A stretch of 64,000 bases of DNA, from NCBI GenBank assembly GCA_934725575.1, contig CAKVCK010000019.1, positions 1 to 64,000 on the forward strand, in the 5' to 3' direction. This DNA is from an uncultured Bacteroidales bacterium (lineage in GTDB: Bacteria > Bacteroidota > Bacteroidia > Bacteroidales > UBA932). The translations under genes were made by a program, and so were the position numbers. The notes beneath the pieces are model-generated. The model saw nothing but the letters and a program-made list of their open reading frames with translations. It had not been told where the DNA came from and ran no database searches. Below are positions 27,871 through 36,618 of the stretch, piece after piece. Each line of letters begins with the position of its first letter. The stretch's first letter is position 1.

Positions 27871-28527
27871 ATGAAAAAGGTTGTAAATGTCAGTGTTGGA
27901 GGCCGGAGTTTTTCTCTGGATGAGGATGCCTATGCAAGGCTTCTTACTTATTTTGATCACTTCAAAGCCCGTCTTGACCGTGACACACAGTCGGCCAAGG
28001 AAGAGGTGATGGCCGATCTGGAGAACCGGATCGCTGAACTGTTCGATCAGGGAACCGGCGGAGCTTCCTACCGCGTTGTCAATCTGGCTCTTGTCACGAA
28101 AGTGGTCGAGCAGCTCGGAATGCCGGATGGATCCAAGGAACCCGAATCGGGAGCGGGCGGTCAGGAACAAAGCCAAGGGAATGAGGCTGATGATGAATAT
28201 CCTAAGTCAGGATCAGGTGTTGATTTCACCTATAACGGAGCTCAGGGAACCTCCCGCAGGAGGCTTTTCCGAGATTTGGACAACAAGACCATCGGAGGAG
28301 TGTGCTCCGGCTTGGCGGCGTTCCTCAATGTGGACATCACGATTGTCAGGATTATCTCACTTCTGACCCTGTTGCTTTGGGGAACCGGTTTTCTGGTTTA
28401 TCTTGTTTTGTGGATAGTGGTTCCTGTCGCCAAGACCCCTGCGGACAAATGTATGATGAGGGGTCTTGAGCCGACGGCCGAGAATATGGCGAGATTCAGC
28501 CAAGGGAGGAGCGGTTATGGAAAATAG
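27871..28527 (+). CDS. PspC-domain protein with N-terminal Bacteroidetes extension
   Basis: A 218-aa protein. Residues 1-75 (KKVVNVSVGGRSFSLDEDAY) form a small soluble domain also present in the PspC protein two genes downstream. After an acidic linker, the PspC domain covers about 130-195 (RRLFRDLDNKTIGGVCSGLA) with a hydrophobic segment LLTLLLWGTGFLVYLVLWIVV. PspC proteins sit in the inner membrane and respond to envelope stress. It overlaps the padR-like gene by 11 bp. Confidence 0.88.
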   Translation: MKKVVNVSVGGRSFSLDEDAYARLLTYFDHFKARLDRDTQSAKEEVMADLENRIAELFDQGTGGASYRVVNLALVTKVVEQLGMPDGSKEPESGAGGQEQSQGNEADDEYPKSGSGVDFTYNGAQGTSRRRLFRDLDNKTIGGVCSGLAAFLNVDITIVRIISLLTLLLWGTGFLVYLVLWIVVPVAKTPADKCMMRGLEPTAENMARFSQGRSGYGK

Positions 28528-28846
28528 CGCCGACAATGTACGCTCCCAGATGCGCAAGGGGGTCCTTGAATATTGCATACTCAGCATTCTGGCGCGCAAG
28601 GAGGCCTACGCTTCCTCGATTCTTGACGATCTGAAATCCGCGAATATGATCGTGGTCGAGGGCACCCTTTACCCGCTTCTGATCCGTCAGAAGAATCAGG
28701 GCCTGCTCTCCTACCGTTGGGAGGAATCCACGCAGGGACCTCCCCGGAAATATTACTGCATCACCGAAAAAGGTCGTCAGCAGCTCCGCGAGATGGATCA
28801 GGCCTGGCAGGAGATAGTGGAGACAATCAAAACCATAAAGCAATGA
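28517..28846 (+). CDS. PadR-family transcriptional regulator
   Basis: A 109-aa winged-helix repressor. PadR features: MRKGVLEYCILSILARKEAY (helix 1 region), VVEGTLYPLLIRQKNQGLLS (recognition helix) and PRKYYCITEKGRQQL (wing). I chose the ATG at 28517, which overlaps the end of the upstream pspC by 11 bp, consistent with translational coupling. It is flanked by two PspC genes and probably controls this operon, as PadR-PspC pairs commonly do in Bacteroidetes. Confidence 0.92.
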   Translation: MENSADNVRSQMRKGVLEYCILSILARKEAYASSILDDLKSANMIVVEGTLYPLLIRQKNQGLLSYRWEESTQGPPRKYYCITEKGRQQLREMDQAWQEIVETIKTIKQ

Positions 28847-28850
28847 AACA

Positions 28851-29963
28851 ATGAAACAAGTTGAATATGTCAGCATAGGCGGCTATGTGTTCTCTTTGGA
28901 GGACAGCGCCAGCCGCGCAGCCAAGGAATATCTTGACCAGCTCGAAGCCTTCTATTCCGGAAAAGAGAGCGGTGCGGAGGTTATGGAAGGGATAGAGGAA
29001 CGTTTGGCGGAACTCCTTCTGGAGAAAAGCGGCAAGGGTGGTGTCGTCACGCTCGCTATGGTTAATGACGTGATCTCTGTCCTTGGCCGTCCGGAGACCA
29101 TAGAGGAGGAGTCTTCGGACACACCTGGCGCTTCGACGGTTGGTGAGCAAGGTCGAACCACAGGCTCAGCGACCGCAGATCCGGATGCTGATCCTGCCGA
29201 AGCGTCCCGCCGTTCGTCAAGGAACTCTTCCCGAAATGACGCCAAACCTCGCCGCAGACTCTACCGCGACCCCGTCAACGGAAAACTGGCCGGAGTGTGC
29301 AGCGGCCTTGCCACTTACTTCAATGTTGATCCTGCCATATTCAGAATCATATTCATCGTCCTGACCCTGTTGGGCGGATTGAATTTCAGATTCTGGCCGC
29401 TTGAGCCGTGGATTCATATTTCCATTCCGTTGGTGTACATAGTCCTCTGGATCTGTATGCCGGCCGTGAAGACAGTGCGCCAGCGTGATGAGCTAAGAGG
29501 CGAGGGAGGCACGGTCGATGACATCAGCGCAAGGGTCCGCAACACCCCTCGTGAGGAGCAAAGGACCCGTGATTCGCAAACCTGGAGAAATATCAGCAGG
29601 ATATTCTCCGTCATATTCGGGGTGTTTCTTCTTCTCGCCGGAGTCGCAGGCATAGCGTTCCTATGCTCATTCTGGTGGGGCGGTGAGGTACTTGGAAACA
29701 GCTTTTTCTACAATAAATTGATTGAGCGTATTGCCTTGGAGACCCCTGAGCTTCTGTCATTCATCTCCGTTCCTCTGGTGATGGTCGCCGCCATCCTTGT
29801 GGTCGCCATCCCTTTGTTCATTATGCTATATGGCGGTGTGATGCTGATCTTCGGCCTCAAGTCCCCGAAATGGCATCCTGGTCTGATTCTGTTCGTCATC
29901 TGGCTCATCATCCTGGTGGCTCTTGCCGTCTCCTCTTTGATGACATTCGCGGTGATTGTATGA
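28851..29963 (+). CDS. PspC-domain membrane protein (second copy)
   Basis: A 370-aa protein. The N-terminal domain (KQVEYVSIGGYVFSLEDSAS) is homologous to that of the 27871 gene. The PspC domain follows (RRLYRDPVNGKLAGVCSGLA), then a longer membrane part with helices near 245-270 (IFGVFLLLAGVAGIAFLCSF), 295-325 (FISVPLVMVAAILVVAIPLF) and 340-365. The linker (about 87-130) is low-complexity and coded partly by a degenerate copy of the REP-like element (29131-29174). It starts 4 bp after the padR stop. Confidence 0.88.
   Translation: MKQVEYVSIGGYVFSLEDSASRAAKEYLDQLEAFYSGKESGAEVMEGIEERLAELLLEKSGKGGVVTLAMVNDVISVLGRPETIEEESSDTPGASTVGEQGRTTGSATADPDADPAEASRRSSRNSSRNDAKPRRRLYRDPVNGKLAGVCSGLATYFNVDPAIFRIIFIVLTLLGGLNFRFWPLEPWIHISIPLVYIVLWICMPAVKTVRQRDELRGEGGTVDDISARVRNTPREEQRTRDSQTWRNISRIFSVIFGVFLLLAGVAGIAFLCSFWWGGEVLGNSFFYNKLIERIALETPELLSFISVPLVMVAAILVVAIPLFIMLYGGVMLIFGLKSPKWHPGLILFVIWLIILVALAVSSLMTFAVIV
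29131..29174. repeat. Degenerate REP-like element inside pspC
   Basis: Contains CTTCGAC at 29131 and CAGGCTCAGCGACC at 29161-29174, the two halves of the dispersed element, separated by extra sequence. It is translated as a linker (STVGEQGRTTGSATAD). Confidence 0.5.
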
Positions 29964-29992
29964 TCATTTTTATGAAATGAACCTTAAATGGA

Positions 29993-30024
29993 CTTGATAG
30001 GAACCGCCGAAGTGTTTACTTTTG
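29993..30024 (+). promoter_or_regulatory. Promoter of a candidate short transcript
   Basis: CTTG (29993-29996, three of four matches to the -33 TTTG), a 20-nt spacer and a perfect -7 box TACTTTTG (30017-30024). Expected start near 30031. It lies 32-60 bp before a terminator hairpin rather than directly before a gene. Confidence 0.6.
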
Positions 30025-30030
30025 CAAAAA

Positions 30031-30096
30031 CATCAACAGCAGTTCTAACTTTACAAGCGTCGGGATGCCATCTGAAACATCACGGCGCTGTTTTTT
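30031..30096 (+). ncRNA. Candidate short RNA or attenuated leader
   Basis: Between the promoter at 29993-30024 and a hairpin with arms 30056-30067 and 30078-30089 followed by T6 (30091-30096) lies a potential ~65-nt transcript. The hairpin has one G-U pair and one mismatch in 12 bp. A second -7 box (TACTTTTG, 30154-30161) follows for the next gene, so this unit may be independent of it. No known RNA family was recognised. Confidence 0.4.
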
Positions 30097-30153
30097 ATAC
30101 CTATTACACAGCCACTTTCCTCCTATATTCATAGATATTCCGTGTTATTTTGT

Positions 30154-30161
30154 TACTTTTG
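30154..30161 (+). promoter_or_regulatory. -7 box (TACTTTTG) for the leucine-rich lipoprotein
   Basis: A perfect TAnnTTTG match 46 bp before the start at 30207. No convincing -33 TTTG at 19-21 nt. Confidence 0.5.
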
Positions 30162-30206
30162 CAATCCTCGCCTGACGGCGACTATTGACAGCAATGGTTT
30201 GAGAAA

Positions 30207-32765
30207 ATGAATATCCTGAAGATATCGCTCGCTTACATAATGGTTGTGCTTCTGCTTTCCGGCTGTGGTGGAGACGCCGTGCCCGAAAAGCTGCTGCCAC
30301 CGGATCCCCCGTCCGTTGGGGCGACGGTTGACGGCCGCACGATAGTGCTGACAGCCGAGTTCAAAAGCGACGACAACCTCGACGGCATTACCGAATATGG
30401 TTTCTATTTCGGCCCGGACGAGGAGAATCTGGACTGCCTGAGATTCCGCAAGTCGAACGATCGGTCATATTCATTGACAAGAGAAAACCTTGAATATTCA
30501 AGTTCCTATTTTTATAAGGCTTGGGTCAGCAACGGCCGTGAGGAGATCTCCACTGAGCTTATGACGGTCAGAACGGGCGATGCCCCTGTTGATCCGGACC
30601 CGCCAGTGGATGGGATAATCCAGTTCAAGGATCCACTTGTGAAAGACATCTGTGTGGCCAACTGGGATCTTGACGGTGACGGCGAACTGTCTATGTCTGA
30701 GGCGGCGAAAGTGATAGATCTCGGGCACGCTTTCGAGAGTACAGACATTGTGTCATTCAATGAATTGGAATATTTTACCAATCTACGTGTATGCTCTTTG
30801 GCGTTGTGCCATAAATTATCTGAAGTCAAATTGCCGGACAGTATCATTCAGATTCCAGCCAGCGGCTTCAGTGAATGCTGGGAGTTGAAACTGACCGGTC
30901 TTCCTAAGAATCTGACTCAAATGGGCGAATGGGCGTTCCATCAGTGTAAGAATGTGAGATTTACATCTTTGCCTGATGGTCTTGAGACTATTGGGTGGTA
31001 TGCCTTTGCCGGAGCGGACAACATTGAATTGACTGAGTTGCCGTCCAACCTCATATCAATAGGCTCGGCTGTTTTTGCGGGTAAGCAAAGTGTCCTTCCC
31101 GAGGACCTTCCCGCTTCGTTAAAGATGATAGGTGCAAGTACGTTTGGTGGGATAAAGAATTTCAATCCAAAGAGCATTCCGTCAGGAGTGTCAGAGATAG
31201 GGGAAGGTGCTTTCGATGGCTGCGAGGCTTTGTCTTGGACAAAACTGCCTGATTATCTGGTTAGGATCGGTGAGAACACGTTCCGGAATTGCTGGCATCT
31301 GGCTGCGACTGAGTTGCCTTCCGGCCTTAGGGAAATAGGTGAAAGCGCATTCGAGAATTGTTATTTTTTGAATATAACAGAGTTGCCGGATGGGCTTTTT
31401 ACAATTGGTGACCGTGCGTTTAAAAATTGCGGGATAAAGAGCCTTTCTATTCCGGCAAGTGTCGATCATATTGGTACCGATGCCTTTTATGGCTGTTATC
31501 CTTCCGTCGTCAAGATTTACGCATCAGAGCCACCGAAAATGTTGGACACCTATCTTGGTAATAGGGCAGAGGCTATTTATGTGCCTGAACAATCTATCCC
31601 GAAATATGAATCCGCCGCAAACTGGAGTAAATGGAAAGGTAAATACAGAGCCTTGTCTGATGACGACACGCCGGAACCTCCGGTTCCTGACGGAAATAAG
31701 ATTCAGTTTGAGGATTCCGCTGTCAAGGCGATTTGCGTTTCTAATTGGGACAAGGATGGCGATGGCGAATTGTCATATGAGGAGGCTGCGGATGTCAGGA
31801 CAATCGGAAGTGCATTCTCTCGCAGTACAGACATCCGTTCATTCAAAGAGTTTGAGTATTTCACAGGACTCACAGCTGTCCCGGACGATGGATTCTCTGG
31901 CTGTAAGTACCTGATTGATTTTAAATTGCCTGTCAAGGTGATCCGAATAGGAAACAGTGCGTTCTCAGGCTGTCCCAACTTGTGTCTGACAGAACTACCA
32001 GATGGTCTCGAAGACATAGGGCATAGAGCGTTTGCCGGTTGTGGAAACATAAGATTGAATTCGCTTCCAGAGACGTTGAGGTCGATAGGCGCTTATGCTT
32101 TTTCTTCTTGTGATAACGTGAACTTGACCAAACTTCCTCCTCTTTTGACTTCTATTGAGACAGGAACCTTTGAGGGAAGCAATGGGGTGCTTCCTGAAGG
32201 GTTGCCGTCCGGTTTGGTCTCTATAGGCCCGAGCGCGTTCAGAAGTATAACTAAATTGAATCTCAAGAAGCTTCCTGACGGTTTGACGTTTATTGGCCTC
32301 CAGGCTTTTGAGGGGTGTGAGACACTTGCCTTGACTGAACTTCCGTCAGGGTTGACCACTATTGAGCTCAGAGCGTTCAAACGCTGCGGGAATCTGAAGC
32401 TGAAGAGCCTTCCGGCGGGGATTACAAAAATTGACAAAGAGGCGTTTGCGGGCTGTGTCTCTTTGGAGTTCACCTCGCTTCCCGAAGCTTTGACGGAGAT
32501 TGGTAAAATGGCCTTTATGAACTGTGCGTTCAGGCAGTTGACCCTCCCTGCGGGAGTTGTCCGGATAGAGGAGGATGCTTTCAAGGGTTGTGAGTCGATG
32601 AAAGCAGTCAATATCTTGGCGGAGGATCCCCCGGTTATGGATGATATTTATCTGGGTGAATATGCTGATGTGATCCGAGTTCCGGCAGCTTCATTGGAAA
32701 AATACCGCACAGCTTCCGGCTGGAGCCAATGGAAAGCCAAATTCCGCCCGATCGCCGCTGAGTAA
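30207..32765 (+). CDS. BspA-like leucine-rich-repeat lipoprotein with duplicated EF-hand/LRR halves
   Basis: An 852-aa surface lipoprotein (lipobox LLLSGCGGD), then a fibronectin-like region and two tandem modules. Each starts with an EF-hand-like loop (NWDLDGDGELSMSEA near 153; NWDKDGDGELSYEEA near 515), then a FNELEYFTNL-type turn, then about ten LRR_5 (Treponema/BspA) repeats of the form LPxGLxxIGxxAFxGCxxL, and ends with a VPxxSxxKYxxAxxWSxWKxK cap. BspA-like LRR proteins mediate adhesion to host proteins or other bacteria. Residues EDPPVMDDIYLGEYADVIRV and EPPKMLDTYLGNRAEAIYVP align the two module ends. Confidence 0.88.
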   Translation: MNILKISLAYIMVVLLLSGCGGDAVPEKLLPPDPPSVGATVDGRTIVLTAEFKSDDNLDGITEYGFYFGPDEENLDCLRFRKSNDRSYSLTRENLEYSSSYFYKAWVSNGREEISTELMTVRTGDAPVDPDPPVDGIIQFKDPLVKDICVANWDLDGDGELSMSEAAKVIDLGHAFESTDIVSFNELEYFTNLRVCSLALCHKLSEVKLPDSIIQIPASGFSECWELKLTGLPKNLTQMGEWAFHQCKNVRFTSLPDGLETIGWYAFAGADNIELTELPSNLISIGSAVFAGKQSVLPEDLPASLKMIGASTFGGIKNFNPKSIPSGVSEIGEGAFDGCEALSWTKLPDYLVRIGENTFRNCWHLAATELPSGLREIGESAFENCYFLNITELPDGLFTIGDRAFKNCGIKSLSIPASVDHIGTDAFYGCYPSVVKIYASEPPKMLDTYLGNRAEAIYVPEQSIPKYESAANWSKWKGKYRALSDDDTPEPPVPDGNKIQFEDSAVKAICVSNWDKDGDGELSYEEAADVRTIGSAFSRSTDIRSFKEFEYFTGLTAVPDDGFSGCKYLIDFKLPVKVIRIGNSAFSGCPNLCLTELPDGLEDIGHRAFAGCGNIRLNSLPETLRSIGAYAFSSCDNVNLTKLPPLLTSIETGTFEGSNGVLPEGLPSGLVSIGPSAFRSITKLNLKKLPDGLTFIGLQAFEGCETLALTELPSGLTTIELRAFKRCGNLKLKSLPAGITKIDKEAFAGCVSLEFTSLPEALTEIGKMAFMNCAFRQLTLPAGVVRIEEDAFKGCESMKAVNILAEDPPVMDDIYLGEYADVIRVPAASLEKYRTASGWSQWKAKFRPIAAE

Positions 32766-32816
32766 TCAATCTATTGACAGCTTTCAGAAGGTTGTTGATG
32801 AATCGTCACCGATTGT

Positions 32817-33325
32817 TTACTCTTGGGCGATTTCCCAAGATTCAATCGTGCGGGTCTGTGTGGAGATATTCACTCCGACCTTGACGAGTACCCTGCCGGT
32901 CGCTGAGCTTGCCGAAGTACCGCAATCGATCTCAGAATCGGTCGCTGAGCTTGCCGAAGCACTATCCGCCCCCTCAAACCTGTACGGAATCAGATATCCT
33001 TTCTCGTCGATCTTCCTGAGCGCATCCTCGTCCAGATGCTTAGCCGTTGACATATCAAAATGGAACACAGATGCTTCATCCATTCCTTCTTCAATTCCCC
33101 GGCCTTAAGTCCATTGAACAACTCCGCTTCCCCCGCGAAGTAACTATGGATCGTGGAGGACAGCAGCGACTTCCCGAACCTCCTCGGCCTGCTCAGGAAC
33201 ACATATTTGTAATTCTCCGCCAGATCGTGCACAAATCCCGTCTTGTCGATGTAGAGATACCCTCCCTCGACAATATTCCTGAATGTCTGTATCCCGATCG
33301 GGTATCTTATCCTTTTCGCCTCTAT
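32817..33325 (-). pseudogene. Decayed AAA-ATPase-like/PD-(D/E)XK protein
   Basis: The N-terminal part reads RIRYPIGIQTFRNIVEGGYL, YIDKTGFVHDLAENYKYVFL and SRPRRFGKSLLSSTIHSYF, the start of the AAA-ATPase-like family (Walker A-like RRFGKSLL). Near 33060-33080 the frame shifts, and the text resumes as VFHFDMSTAKHLD. It then jumps directly to what is normally the C-terminal end (ALRKIDEKGYLIPYRFEG, VLVKVGVNISTQTRTIESW). The central ATPase core is missing. The probable original start is now ATA (33323-33325) behind an AAGGAG. Two REP-like copies lie in the C-terminal part. Frameshift, internal deletion and start loss make function very unlikely. Confidence 0.85.
32898..32960. repeat. Two direct copies of the REP-like element
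   Basis: GGTCGCTGAGCTTGCCGAAG occurs at 32898-32917 and again at 32940-32959, 42 bp apart in the same orientation, inside the decayed ATPase gene, where it reads as SASSAT on the minus strand. Confidence 0.85.
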
Positions 33326-33582
33326 AGCTCCTTATCAATTAATATTCAATCCCAAAGATAATAGTTATTCCGCAAATAATCAGAGTACCTGCTGAACCTT
33401 GACATCTGTAACAAATGAGCAGCGCACCGCAACACGCTTAAAGTTTCTTCAAATATCAATTCATAGTGAGCCCTCTTCGGCAACGAAAACGCAGCAATAT
33501 GTCGCCGAACACCTCCATCTGACCCTCTCCGGAAGCATATTCCGCCATTATCGCTTCCCGAAAACCCTCAAACACATTAATT

Positions 33583-33629
33583 TGGACCAAATTTGGACCA
33601 AACGATCCCAAATTGTTTGAATATATTTG
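33583..33629 (+). promoter_or_regulatory. Shared island promoter A (11-bp direct repeat plus -7 box)
   Basis: TGGACCAA at 33583 and 33594 (spacing 11), then a -7 box TATATTTG at 33622-33629, exactly 28 nt from the start of the second repeat, preceded by TTGAA. The same architecture occurs at 40409-40455 and 44136-44182. It would drive the zinc-ribbon/dynamin operon; the leader to 33784 is about 150 nt and shows no other gene. Confidence 0.75.
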
Positions 33630-33783
33630 CAACGTTACAAAAGAACGCTTGGACCCTGCCACTTTTTGGCACGGAAAAACGTTTATTTTGCAGAGTGAAA
33701 ATACTAGTCAACTTCTATCAGGATAAAACTCCGTCAGGAGTCAACCCGAACAGAAAAGACAGACCAAGAAAAGTTTAACGACT

Positions 33784-34014
33784 ATGTTACGTGGTATCAC
33801 CAAATTCCGTTGCCCCAACTGCGGCCACATCTTCGAAGCCCCCGACATCGAAGACAGCGCCACCGTCCGCACTATGCCGCAGCCTTGCCCACGCTGCGGG
33901 GCCAAGAGTTATCCAGAAAAATTTCTTCGTTACTTATACTTACATTCTTTGACGGACCCAGCACCTAGCATCATAGATTTGATTCGGTTCATTATAGGTG
34001 GAAAGAGCAAGTAG
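33784..34014 (+). CDS. Small zinc-ribbon protein
   Basis: A 76-aa protein with two CxxC knuckles: CPNCGHIFEAPD at about residues 10-21 and CPRCGAKSYPE at about 35-45, a classic rubredoxin-like zinc ribbon. The rest is a short hydrophobic tail (PSIIDLIRFIIGG). It is the first gene after promoter A. The next small gene follows within 20 bp (its alternative GTG/ATG start at 33998 would overlap). Function unknown; zinc ribbons of this size often mediate protein or nucleic-acid contacts. Confidence 0.75.
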   Translation: MLRGITKFRCPNCGHIFEAPDIEDSATVRTMPQPCPRCGAKSYPEKFLRYLYLHSLTDPAPSIIDLIRFIIGGKSK

Positions 34015-34033
34015 TATTCTTTTGAAAAACATT

Positions 34034-34261
34034 ATGGAAGAAATGGTTGAACAGATTCAGCATATCATAGATTATTTATGTGGTAGAACAGTACCTAAAA
34101 AAGAATTCTTCTTGTATATAGAAAATGAATTAGGTGTTTATGAGCAAGAGTTTAGATTACTGTATCCTGAATTGAAAAAATGCGGTTTTAGAATAGTTAA
34201 AGATGAAGTGTTTATGGTTGATAATACTCCGTTATCATTACCACCGAACCAAGAAATATGA
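34034..34261 (+). CDS. Small protein of unknown function
   Basis: A 75-aa, mostly helical and acidic protein (EEMVEQIQHIIDYLCG, FLYIENELGVYEQEF). I chose the ATG at 34034, 19 bp after the previous stop; an upstream in-frame ATG at 33998 would overlap the zinc-ribbon gene by 17 bp. The coding sequence is AT-rich, like the two GTPase genes downstream and unlike the surrounding chromosome. No family recognised. It is followed by 104 bp of AT-rich DNA with no clear promoter. Confidence 0.6.
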   Translation: MEEMVEQIQHIIDYLCGRTVPKKEFFLYIENELGVYEQEFRLLYPELKKCGFRIVKDEVFMVDNTPLSLPPNQEI

Positions 34262-34365
34262 GTGATATTTTTCAAAACTTTATGAAAGGAACGTTTAAGA
34301 GTATCTGTTTGTTATAATGATTTAGAATTGTTGCAAATAAGCAATGATTTACTGAGAATAATGTC

Positions 34366-36618
34366 ATGAATGTATCATCTTTGGAGATATTTAAGAACAA
34401 TTGCTTGCGGGCATCAGGTTTACTTAATCGATTTGAAGCTGCAAGATATAGTGATAGGGAGTCATGCAGGAAAGATCTAATAGGCCTTCAGACTCCAGAA
34501 GGATTAAATAAGGAGTGGGAGTATGTTAAAAAGATTTGGCAGACGTATTATGAGTCAGGTTTTGTCAACTTAGAGACTATAGAAACACCAAGTACAATTA
34601 AGTTCGTATTTAACGAGCCTAGAATATGGCGATCGACAGATGTTCAGGCAGTATTGTTGGGAATATCAGAGAGTCTGGACACAAATGTGATACATTGCGG
34701 AACAACTAGAAACGCTGAGACTGACGATAAAGGGACTAAGGTAATAGACAGTAAACAGAGTATTGATTCTGTGGCGATTGATAGAGAGGAAACTTATCAG
34801 GGTACTGAGAATGTGAAGAAATGCACGAAGACTTGCGAGAGTTCAGAATTGCAATCGCAGGATGACATCAAAAAGGCGTATAAGAAGTTGATAGATATAT
34901 TGAAAGCTTCGCAGAGTGAAATTTTAGAATTACAGGGCATAAATTCACAGTTCAATACTGTAAAGGAAAGAATAGCCTTTGCTTTTGATGGGCCAATCAG
35001 GGAATCTCAGAAAGAATTGGAGACCGCACTGAAAGATACTGTATGGGATAACTTGGTTATTGCTTTCTTTGGAGAAACAAATGCCGGAAAAAGTACGATA
35101 ATAGAGACTTTCCGAATTCTTTTTGATGATAAGCGCAAAAAGGAAGATGGCTTGATTGTAGGTGATGGCAGACACGACTTTACTAAAACTTATGAAGAAT
35201 ACAAATTGTCAATTGCTGGACATCCTTTTACTTTGATAGATGTCCCTGGCATTGAAGGCGATGAATCTGAATTCAAAGATGTTATAAGAACTGCTTTGCA
35301 TAAAGCTCACTGTGTCTTTTATGTTCAAGGACACAACAAGAAACCTGATAGGGCAACGGCTGAAAAGATAAAGAAATATTTAGGCGATTGGGTAAAAGTT
35401 TATTCAATCTATAATGTTCGTGGCAGTGTAGGGAACTATGATGAAGAGGAAGAGCGAGAAACTTTGCTTACAGCAGGTGTCCGTAAAACAGAAAGTCTTA
35501 TACGGTCAGAGTTCAAGTCAATACTAGGAGATGTTTATGCCGGTCATGTCACTCTTCAAGGCTTATTGGCTATGTCTGCAAAGGCAGCGTTTTCTCCAAA
35601 GCGTGAGGATTTGGTTAGGGGGCAGCAGAAACTCTTGAAATATTTTGATGGCTCTGCTGATAAAGTATTGGAATTTAGTCAATTTAAAACTTTGACTAAC
35701 CTTGTAGAACAAAAATCATCTAACTTTAAAGCTGAAATTATAGAGGCTAATAAACAGAAACTTGTGTCCTTGGCTATAAAAGTCGCGTCTGATGTAGATG
35801 ACGTTATGAACTCTCAGAAAGATTATCTTGCCAATTTGAAATCTAATTTGCAGATTGTAGAACGTGAGGTATGTAATAATAGTTTGGACTATGCAGCAAG
35901 AAATATAACTAATAAAACAAAAAATGCGATAGATAAGGCTTATGGCAATTTGAAGGCTGATATTTTCGGGTTAATAGATAATAAGCCTGATGATATTAAC
36001 AGTCGGGCGACTTCTTTTCAACAGCTTAGACTTCGAGAATTGAAAAATAATATAAAAACGATAGTGCATTCAGAACTTTCAAAAGTTAATGATACTGCAA
36101 ATCGGAAAATAAAGAATTTGGATGGAGTAAATATACGGCCAATAAGTTTTGGTAATTCAATCAATTTGGACAATGAAATCGATTTTACGGGTGCGTTAGG
36201 GGAATTGGATATAGATTTTGTGGATGTTTTAAATTGGACTAAAAAAACTGCAGGAACTGCTGCGGCAGGGGCTGCTTTAGGAAGTTTTTTTGGATCTTTA
36301 GGACCAGTTGTTGGTGCTGGGATTGGTGCTGTAGTTGGCGGCGTAGTTAATGCTTGTTCAGGTGATGGTGGAAAAGCTGATGCAAAGAAAAGTGTTTCTG
36401 ATGCGATAGGGGAAGCAAAGCAACGGGCAAAGCGAAATATGACAACAACGTTAAAGCCAACGCTTAATGAAATTGATGGTCAAAAACAAAAACTTCGCAA
36501 TTCGATAAAGGTTGAATTGGCTAATGTCGATAGCCTACAAGAGACTCTCGATAGTTTTATGGAAGAAATAAATGATTATGTAAACGTAATAAAGCATAAA
36601 CACTATGGAAGAATTTAA
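34366..36618 (+). CDS. Dynamin-like GTPase, first of a tandem pair
   Basis: A 750-aa protein. The N-terminal 170 residues are a poorly conserved helical region. The GTPase domain has a P-loop GETNAGKST (G236-T244) and a G3 motif DVPG (D292). The G4 position reads YNVRG rather than NKxD, so guanine specificity is degenerate. A long helical region follows (about 430-600), then a Gly/Ala-rich membrane-active stretch (about 629-660: AAAGAALGSFFGSLGPVVGA) and a C-terminal coil. The overall plan is that of bacterial dynamin-like proteins, which act on membranes. Its last 14 bp overlap the second GTPase gene, a strong sign of a heteromeric pair. The DNA is AT-rich and almost free of the GAATAT word, suggesting recent acquisition. 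Confidence 0.82.
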   Translation: MNVSSLEIFKNNCLRASGLLNRFEAARYSDRESCRKDLIGLQTPEGLNKEWEYVKKIWQTYYESGFVNLETIETPSTIKFVFNEPRIWRSTDVQAVLLGISESLDTNVIHCGTTRNAETDDKGTKVIDSKQSIDSVAIDREETYQGTENVKKCTKTCESSELQSQDDIKKAYKKLIDILKASQSEILELQGINSQFNTVKERIAFAFDGPIRESQKELETALKDTVWDNLVIAFFGETNAGKSTIIETFRILFDDKRKKEDGLIVGDGRHDFTKTYEEYKLSIAGHPFTLIDVPGIEGDESEFKDVIRTALHKAHCVFYVQGHNKKPDRATAEKIKKYLGDWVKVYSIYNVRGSVGNYDEEEERETLLTAGVRKTESLIRSEFKSILGDVYAGHVTLQGLLAMSAKAAFSPKREDLVRGQQKLLKYFDGSADKVLEFSQFKTLTNLVEQKSSNFKAEIIEANKQKLVSLAIKVASDVDDVMNSQKDYLANLKSNLQIVEREVCNNSLDYAARNITNKTKNAIDKAYGNLKADIFGLIDNKPDDINSRATSFQQLRLRELKNNIKTIVHSELSKVNDTANRKIKNLDGVNIRPISFGNSINLDNEIDFTGALGELDIDFVDVLNWTKKTAGTAAAGAALGSFFGSLGPVVGAGIGAVVGGVVNACSGDGGKADAKKSVSDAIGEAKQRAKRNMTTTLKPTLNEIDGQKQKLRNSIKVELANVDSLQETLDSFMEEINDYVNVIKHKHYGRI

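Noticed and set aside
33360..33580. Small open frames on both strands between the decayed ATPase and promoter A
   Set aside because: No start signals, no family resemblance and no conserved pattern. The region seems gene-free.
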